NCBI GenBank assembly: GCA_002197995.1
Contig: NGZR01000001.1
Span: 14,651,501-14,715,500 of the forward strand
Length of the DNA stretch: 64,000 bases
Origin: Gaeumannomyces sp. JS-464
Taxonomy: Eukaryota > Ascomycota > Sordariomycetes > Magnaporthales > Magnaporthaceae
Direction of reading: 5' to 3'
Under the pieces are notes generated by a model. That model did no database searches. It saw nothing but the letters and a program-made list of their open reading frames with translations, and was not told the DNA's origin. Position 1 is the stretch's first letter; the number at the start of each line of letters is the position of its first letter. Positions 57,611-64,000 of the stretch are shown here, in pieces. The position numbers were made by a program, and so were the translations under genes.

Positions 57611-59666
57611 AACCTAACATAAAGCAAAAAATAGCGTGTATATAAAGAATGGATTTCTTATTATTTTAAATAGCTTTAATTAAAACTTCGGTATTAGTTA
57701 ACTTAAGTTAGCTTTTAAGCATCTTTTAAAGCAAGCAATTAAATTGTCCTTTTAAATTACGTGTTTTTTTATTTACTAGCACTAGCGATACTGTCCTTTC
57801 TACCTTCGAAACGCTTTACTTTAAAAGCAAACCTTTAATTATAACATTTTAACTAATCCTATTTAATACCTCGTCGAAAGGAAAATAATACAGTTATAGC
57901 GAGTAATAGTAAAAAGCTTAAAGAAAAAAAAACCACGGTTTTCACTTTTAACGGTGTTAAATATAATTTTAACGAAGCCGCTAATACGGCCAGCCTTTTT
58001 AAACTTATAAAAAAGGAAATCGCCAAAAGCTAAGCCGAAATAAAGCAATTTACCACGAAATTGCTATCCTTTGAAACGTTTATCGCAATCCGAGCGTACA
58101 AGTTTCCGTTTCCGGATTTTTACAAAAAGGAGGACGGCAAACTTAAAACGTTCCTTACCAAATGCAAAAGCTACTTTAAGTTTTACAAACAGCAATTTGT
58201 AAGCGAAAAATAAAAAGTCGCTTACGCTATTACCAAGCTAAACGGCAAAATGAAAAAATGGTTTTAGCTAACCTAAAACGATTACTTTAAAAGGTACGAA
58301 GGAAGCTAAAAAGCCACTAAGCTTATTTTCGCTAGCTTCGAAACCTTCGGAAAAAAAGTTGGAAAAGTGTTCGGTATAATCGACAAAACCCGAATCGCAA
58401 AAAAAAACCTGCTGGCTTTTAAGCAACGAGGTTTTGCAGTTAAATACGTAGCGGACTTTTAACGGATTAGCATTAAGCTTAGTTAAAGCGACGCTACGTT
58501 AATACTGCACTTTTATAACGGATTGCGCGAAAACGTAAAAAACGAACTCGCGAAGCAGGATCGCCCCGAGTTTTTTTACAAACTACGTTAAAAACGCGGT
58601 TCGCATTAACGATAAACTGTACGAACGATAATAGGAAAAAAAAACACGGTTTTAAAAATGCGGCATAAAGCAATAAGGTTAATTAAAAAAAGGCTAAATA
58701 ATAACCTATTACGGTTTACGAAACGCATTTAAACTTTATAAACTTTAATACGAAAGCCGCTTATTAGTAATAAAAGCAGCAGAAAAAACAAAAACAAAAC
58801 CCGAAAAACGGGAAGTGTTTTAAATGCGGCTAAACTGGCTATATAAAAATTAACTGCTTTTAGCGGGATAATAACCGCTAGGTAACGAACTTTTAACAAA
58901 CGTAAAAAAGATTAACATAAAAGGAATTGTGCTTTAAAATAGCGTTTAGTTGGACGGGTTATTACGATAAGCTATATGCTACATATTAGTTCGATAAAAA
59001 GGCTACCGGATAATATTTTCGGAAATTACGAAGCATTTGCATATTTAAAACCACTAAAGTTAAATATAATAACGAAAAAAAATAGCGGGTTATTTCCGAA
59101 CTCGAAAATTCGAAAAAAAAAACGATACCGCTTTTCGCGAAACGCAAAAAGGAGCAGCTTTAGCAAATAACGCGGAGGAAAAAAAAGCCCGAAAAAAGCT
59201 TTTAAATTAAACACACCTTTTTCGAAAGTCGGAAAATTTTAATACCGACGTTAAAATAAACCAAAATAGTTAAAACTTTAAAACGGCCGAATTTTAAAAA
59301 CGGGCGAAAAGCTTAAACGGCGGAACTTTCGTACTTATAATCCGCGAAAAGCAAGCAAGTTAAAAAAACCAACACGCTTTTACGCCTTTTAATATTTCGG
59401 CGTGTTTTTAAAACGTTAAAGTTTTAAAATACCTAAATGGCCCGTTATTTACTCCATTCCGGCGGACGAAAATAACGGCTAACTTTTATCGTAGTTTAAC
59501 GATTAGCAGGAAGTTAAATATGCTAATTACAAGTTTAAAAACGCAAGCGAGTTAAAACAAATTGCGCTAATCCCCGAAAACCACCCTAATATTAATATAA
59601 AGCACCCGGAATATTTGTACCTTTTTTAAGCAAAATGCATTTACGGAAAATGCAAATTTCATTTAT

Positions 59667-61365
59667 TATTATTAGTTATACTGCCGTTATGTTTGTAAAA
59701 ACCTCGGTGCTTTTGCTGTTTTTATATACATGTAAAAACCTTTAAACTCGTTTCCGGGTGCGGTCCGCATCCGGCTCGGTGGCCTGGGAGTAAAAACCAT
59801 ATTTGCTTTTCGTATACGGTTTTTACTATGTTAAATAGTGGTGCCGTTTGCTTAATTCCTGCGACTGCTTTTAAAAGTTCCATCGCGAAAACGTTTTTAT
59901 AATTAATAGTGATAATAGGAAAATACGCAAAGGAAAAACTGTAAGGAATGCATATTGCGCTTGGGTAGCGCCCCGGTGCCGGGTTTTTTTTTTTGTGGTA
60001 ATGTTAGTAATGGTGGTGTTAGTTCGGTTGGTTGCGGTGGTTTGGTTATCCGCGTTTGAGGTTTCCCGGTCCCGCTTTAGTGCTTAGTCGCGTGGCTGCT
60101 CCGTGAGGTTCGGGGGTCGTGGTTAACGTTGGGTGATTTGACGTAATTGTGTTGTTCGCTTTCGAAAGTGACGCTCCGGTTGCGGATTGTTTCCTCGCTT
60201 ATAACGCGCATCCGATCTTTTTATTGGTTCGCCGTTTTCGTAATTGTATTGCTTTTGCTTTATTTATATCGTGCTTTTCGGTTGTGCTTTTATTTCCTTC
60301 CGGGTGCGGGTTTTTACCGTTTTTCCCTTTTTGCTTTTAAAGGTTTTTGCCTTTTCTTTTTCGCTTTTTTTTAATTTTTTTTTGTTACAACTTTTAATTT
60401 TTTTTCCCCACTTTTGCTTTTAACTTTCGCGCATCCTCCCGCCCGCGCTTTTATACCTGCCTTCCCGCGCTTCGTTCCTTTTCCGGCTCCTGTTTTTTTG
60501 CATTATAGCTTTTAAGGATAAAACTCCCCGTTTTCCTCGCGGCGGCGCGCGCGCGGTAATGCGCGCGGCGGCTATAGCGGCAGCGGTGGTGGTAGCGGCC
60601 TTGCGTTTGCTCCTCCTTATAGCGATCGCGACGAGCACTTATTTTCCAGCTTTAACGATAACGACGATTCCGAAGCCGGCGTTGCTCCGAACCCCCGCGT
60701 TAAGGCTGTAAGTGCGGTTTTGCACCGCTTCGTTTTTTGTTTTTTTGCTAATCTCTTTTTTTTTTTCTTTTAGCTTTACCGTTTGTACTATTAAAAGGAG
60801 TATAAAGCGGCGATCGCTATCCCTCCGGGTTACATTTTTTACGACTCGATGGTGTATATTTCCCGTATCGTTCCTTTTTTTATCCCGCCTCGCTAATTTT
60901 TTAGGCTTATTTATAAAATTTATATTAATTGCATTTAGCGTTTCGCTAACGGCATTAATAGTGCCGGCGCCGTTCGGAAATGCTATTATAAAGCTTGTAT
61001 GTTTTTTATTTACTCCGCTTTTTTTTTTGCTCGGTTCCGGTCGTATTAATTTATGTTTTTAGCTTTTCGCGTTTTAATTTGTGTGGGGTGCGCTTTTTCG
61101 CGCGGTGTTTGCGTTTAAATTTGTTATTTTTTTTTTTTTTTTTTATTGCTTTTTTTTATTGCTAATTTGTTAATTCCGTTTTAATAGCTTCCCGCTAGCA
61201 TTAAAAATTAGGTTTATAACGTTTTTCGTGCTTATTAGCGCTATATCCAGTTTTTCTTTAAAATTGCTGCCGATTTGGAAAATGTTTTAGCGGAAGTCGT
61301 TTATGCCGTTAAAGTTTATAGCGGTTTTATTTCGGTGTTATGTGCTTTATTACTAATGCTTTTTT
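59667..61365. mobile_element. 1.7 kb insertion nested in gypsy copy B
   Basis: Absent from copy A at the same site (about 50490). Flanked by 16-bp near-identical sequences, TGCAAATTTCATTTAT (59651-59666) and TGCAAATTTTATTTGT (61366-61381), which differ by two transitions. The inner part is richer in G+C and in G/T than the host element. I recognise no protein domain. A T-rich right end (61359-61366) would suit a tailed non-autonomous retroelement read on either strand. Confidence 0.7.
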
Positions 61366-64000
61366 TGCAAATTTTATTTGTAATTTAAGTTTAAATACGA
61401 TTTTTTTTTATAAAAGTTAAAAAGTAAGCTAAAAGTTAAGCCCCGTTTAGCATTTTAATTGCTACGATAGGAATTAACCCGGATTGGTAAATTTACCGCA
61501 GTTTTTAAACTTAGCGGGCGGTATTCGATGCTGTATATTATTAAAGCGCTCGATTAAAAATAGTGCGAAATTGCGAAATGCAAAAAGCATATGGCATAAA
61601 AGGCGAAAGCTTAGCATTAAAAAATCGCGCAAACGTACGTACCGTTTAACCCGGATAAAAAGACGAACGTGTGGTACTTGTTCTTTTTATTAAAAAACTA
61701 AACGAATTATTTAAGCGGAAAGCACGAAATAAAAAATAAAAAAAACCGATAAAAACCTTCGCAATGGTAAAATCGAGTTAATTATACGATTTATTAACAT
61801 TCCGAATGGAATATTAAAAAAAAGGTTAAAATAATAATCGATTGCGAAGCATAAAGCGATTACGTATCGCCGTAAGCGGTTAAACGGTGTAAAATTTTTA
61901 TAAAACGGAAATACCAACCGTATTAACTAAAAACGGTTGAAAAAATACTTATCGCTTATAATAAAAAATAAATCGATCGAAAAATATAACTAGTAATATT
62001 ACGCACCCGAAATGGGGAAAACGTTACTATTATATTAAATAAGCTAAATATAAGAAAAGGAAATGTAATTTTCGAAATCCTTTAATTTAGGAAAAATAAC
62101 TTACGAATAAATTAAACTACCGGTTAAGTTTAATAAAAAAAAGCTATAAATAATTAAAACGGTTTACCAATTACGAAATTTAAATTGTAAATATAAAAAG
62201 CAACGAAAAAAGGTTATAACGGTAATAAAACTTAGCAATTTATTTTTGCATTTAATATTAACGAATATACGATTATCCAAAATGGAAAGCGATTAAAACG
62301 ACCAAACTAACGTTAAAAAACGGCTCGCGAATTTTTAAAAAATACTACAAATACGAGAAATTGTTTCGAAAAAACCTAAAAACGGTGCTTTTCGAATATA
62401 AACCGTTCGATTTAAAAATTAAACTTAAGTTAAAAACGCAATTTAAATACCAAAAGCTGTACTAATTTAGCCTTTGGTAATAAAAAGTGTTAAAAAAACA
62501 GCTAAAGGAAAACTTACGAAAAGGATATATTAAACTTTCCGATTTTTTAATAGGATATAGGATTTTATAAAAAAGAAAAAAAAACGAAACGGAGCGAATA
62601 TACATCGACTACCGACTGTTAAACGAAGTTATAATAAAAGATCGGTATTTTTTGCCTTTTATCGACGAACTACGCGATAAGCTCGGCAAAGTCCAGTATT
62701 TTACGGCTTTGGACTTACGGAAAGCTTATAGCTTAATACGTATTAAAAAGGCCAAAAATGGCTTACGGCTTTTAAAATAAAGCTTAAATGCTACGAATTT
62801 TTAATAATAACCTTTAGGTTTACTAACGCGTTAATTACGTTCCAAAAAATAATTAATTATATATTACGCGAGTATTTTAACATTTTTATCCTCGCATATT
62901 TAAACAATATTTTAATTTTTTCGAAAACGATGGAAAAATATAAATAGCACGTATATAAATGCTTCAAAAGCTGCTTAACGTAAAGCTTTTTATTAAGCTA
63001 AAAAAGTGCGAATAGCATTCGCAAAAAGTCGCTTTTTTAAGGTTTATAATTACATTTAAATAGGTTTGTATAAACTTTAAAAAAGTTAAAAAAGTTAAAA
63101 AATGGCTTATATTTAAAAACGTTACGAAAGTACGAAAGTTTTTAAAATTTTTAAGCTTTTACAAACGATTTATCCGTGGTTATAGCAAAATCGCTATACT
63201 ATTTATAAACCTTACTAAAAACGACCACTAGTTTTATTAGGAAAGGTAAAAATAAAAGGCTTTTAAGCAATTACAAAACGCCGTATTAAAAAAACCAATA
63301 TTAAAATTTCCAAATTTAAAAAACCTTTCGAGGTTAAAACTAACGCGTTGAATTACGCGATCGGCGGTTAACTCGAACAGCGAAACGATTAAAAACGGTT
63401 GCATTTTTGCGCGTTTTTTTTGCAAAAGCTAAATAAACCTAAATTAAATTACCAAATTTATAATAAAAAACTTTTAACGATAATCCGAGCATTTAAAAAG
63501 TGGCGGTTATACTTTTATAAAGCGAAATATTAAATTGTAATATATACGAACCACAAAAACGTAACGCACTTTATTATAAGCAAAAACCTAAACAAGCGAC
63601 AAATTCGTTAAAACGAGTTTTTATAAAACTACGACATTCGAATCGAATACCGAAAAAGGTCGGAAAACGGCCGGGCGGACGCTTTAAGCCGATAACCGGA
63701 TTATTAGGTTGCAATACTTAAAAAAACATAAGTAATTTTAGCGGAAAAACCAAACGGGTTTTTAATCCCGGCATAAAAGATGCTCGCTAAAACGGTTCGG
63801 TAAAAAAAGGTTTAAACCTTAAAAAAAATCCAATAAATTTACAGCCAGCTGGCATACGGCTATTAAAATGTAAAAAAAACGTAAAAACGGTTGCAATAAT
63901 ATTACAAATTTGCAAAAACTTAAGTTAAAGTACAAAACGCAATAAAAAATTGCGAAAGTTATGCTAAAAACAAAGCTAATAAGTATAAACCATATAAGTT

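Larger units (their letters stand above)
57370..64000 (+). mobile_element. Ty3/gypsy retrotransposon copy B, RIP-mutated, running off the right edge
   Basis: Starts TATTACGACC (copy A has TGTTACGACC). Gag region about 57880-58700 (PFPDFYKKEDGKLKTFLTKC, FKQRGFAVKYVADF) with a CCHC zinc knuckle at 58816-58857, in which the His codon is now TAT (Tyr). Reverse transcriptase about 62600-62960 (KDRYFLPFIDELRDKLGK, FTALDLRKAYSLIRIKKA); active-site Asp pair changed to Asn-Asn at 62903-62908. RNase H about 63350-63720 ending in ENGRADALSR. A 1.7 kb insertion splits it. Integrase and 3' LTR lie outside. In-frame stops are frequent. Confidence 0.88.

Noticed and set aside
60420..60638. Minus-strand Ala/Arg-rich open frame inside the nested 1.7 kb insertion
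   Set aside because: Simple-sequence composition; no recognisable domain; likely chance.

Overview
The window reads as a filamentous ascomycete chromosome, most likely a Sordariomycete. It has short GT-AG introns (about 45-200 nt), compact intron-poor genes, an INO80/JmjC/septin/HET gene set, and a block of transposons with the marks of repeat-induced point mutation (RIP). I cannot fix the species.

Positions 1-45 kb are GC-balanced and gene-bearing. In order: the 3' part of INO80 (+); a broken protein-kinase remnant (+); a JmjN/JmjC/PHD histone demethylase (-); a 4.6 kb stretch with no gene I can support; a small F-box protein (+); a large membrane protein with a cytochrome-b561-like C-terminus (+); a sphingoid-base-phosphate phosphatase, LCB3 type (-); a short-chain dehydrogenase (+); the SUMO E1 subunit UBA2 (-); a queuosine-salvage protein, DUF2419/QNG1 type (+); the small subunit of DNA polymerase delta (-); an unrecognised protein with a telomere-repeat motif in its promoter (-); the CDC10-class septin (-); mitochondrial ribosomal protein bL32m (+); a decayed DUF7025-type AAA ATPase (+); and a HET-domain protein (-). 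Most are unrelated housekeeping genes in divergent or convergent pairs. There is no metabolic cluster.

Positions 45.4-64 kb are an AT-rich nest of dead transposons. Two Ty3/gypsy copies face each other in inverted orientation (48.0-52.8 and 57.4-64 kb). Between them lies a LINE with ORF1 zinc knuckles and an AP-endonuclease region. Three copies of one LINE-end sequence, a Tc1-type transposase and a pair of 117-bp TG...CA repeats are also present. Two nested insertions can be delimited by 16-bp target-site duplications. Catalytic residues are lost by C-to-T/G-to-A changes, and the same kind of change has hit the neighbouring AAA ATPase gene.

A second theme is technical or biological. At least ten reading frames are broken by a single extra or missing base, nearly always in a run of identical bases, while the protein signal continues in another frame. 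Homopolymer sequencing error is the simplest reading. Where a gene call depends on it, the entry says so.
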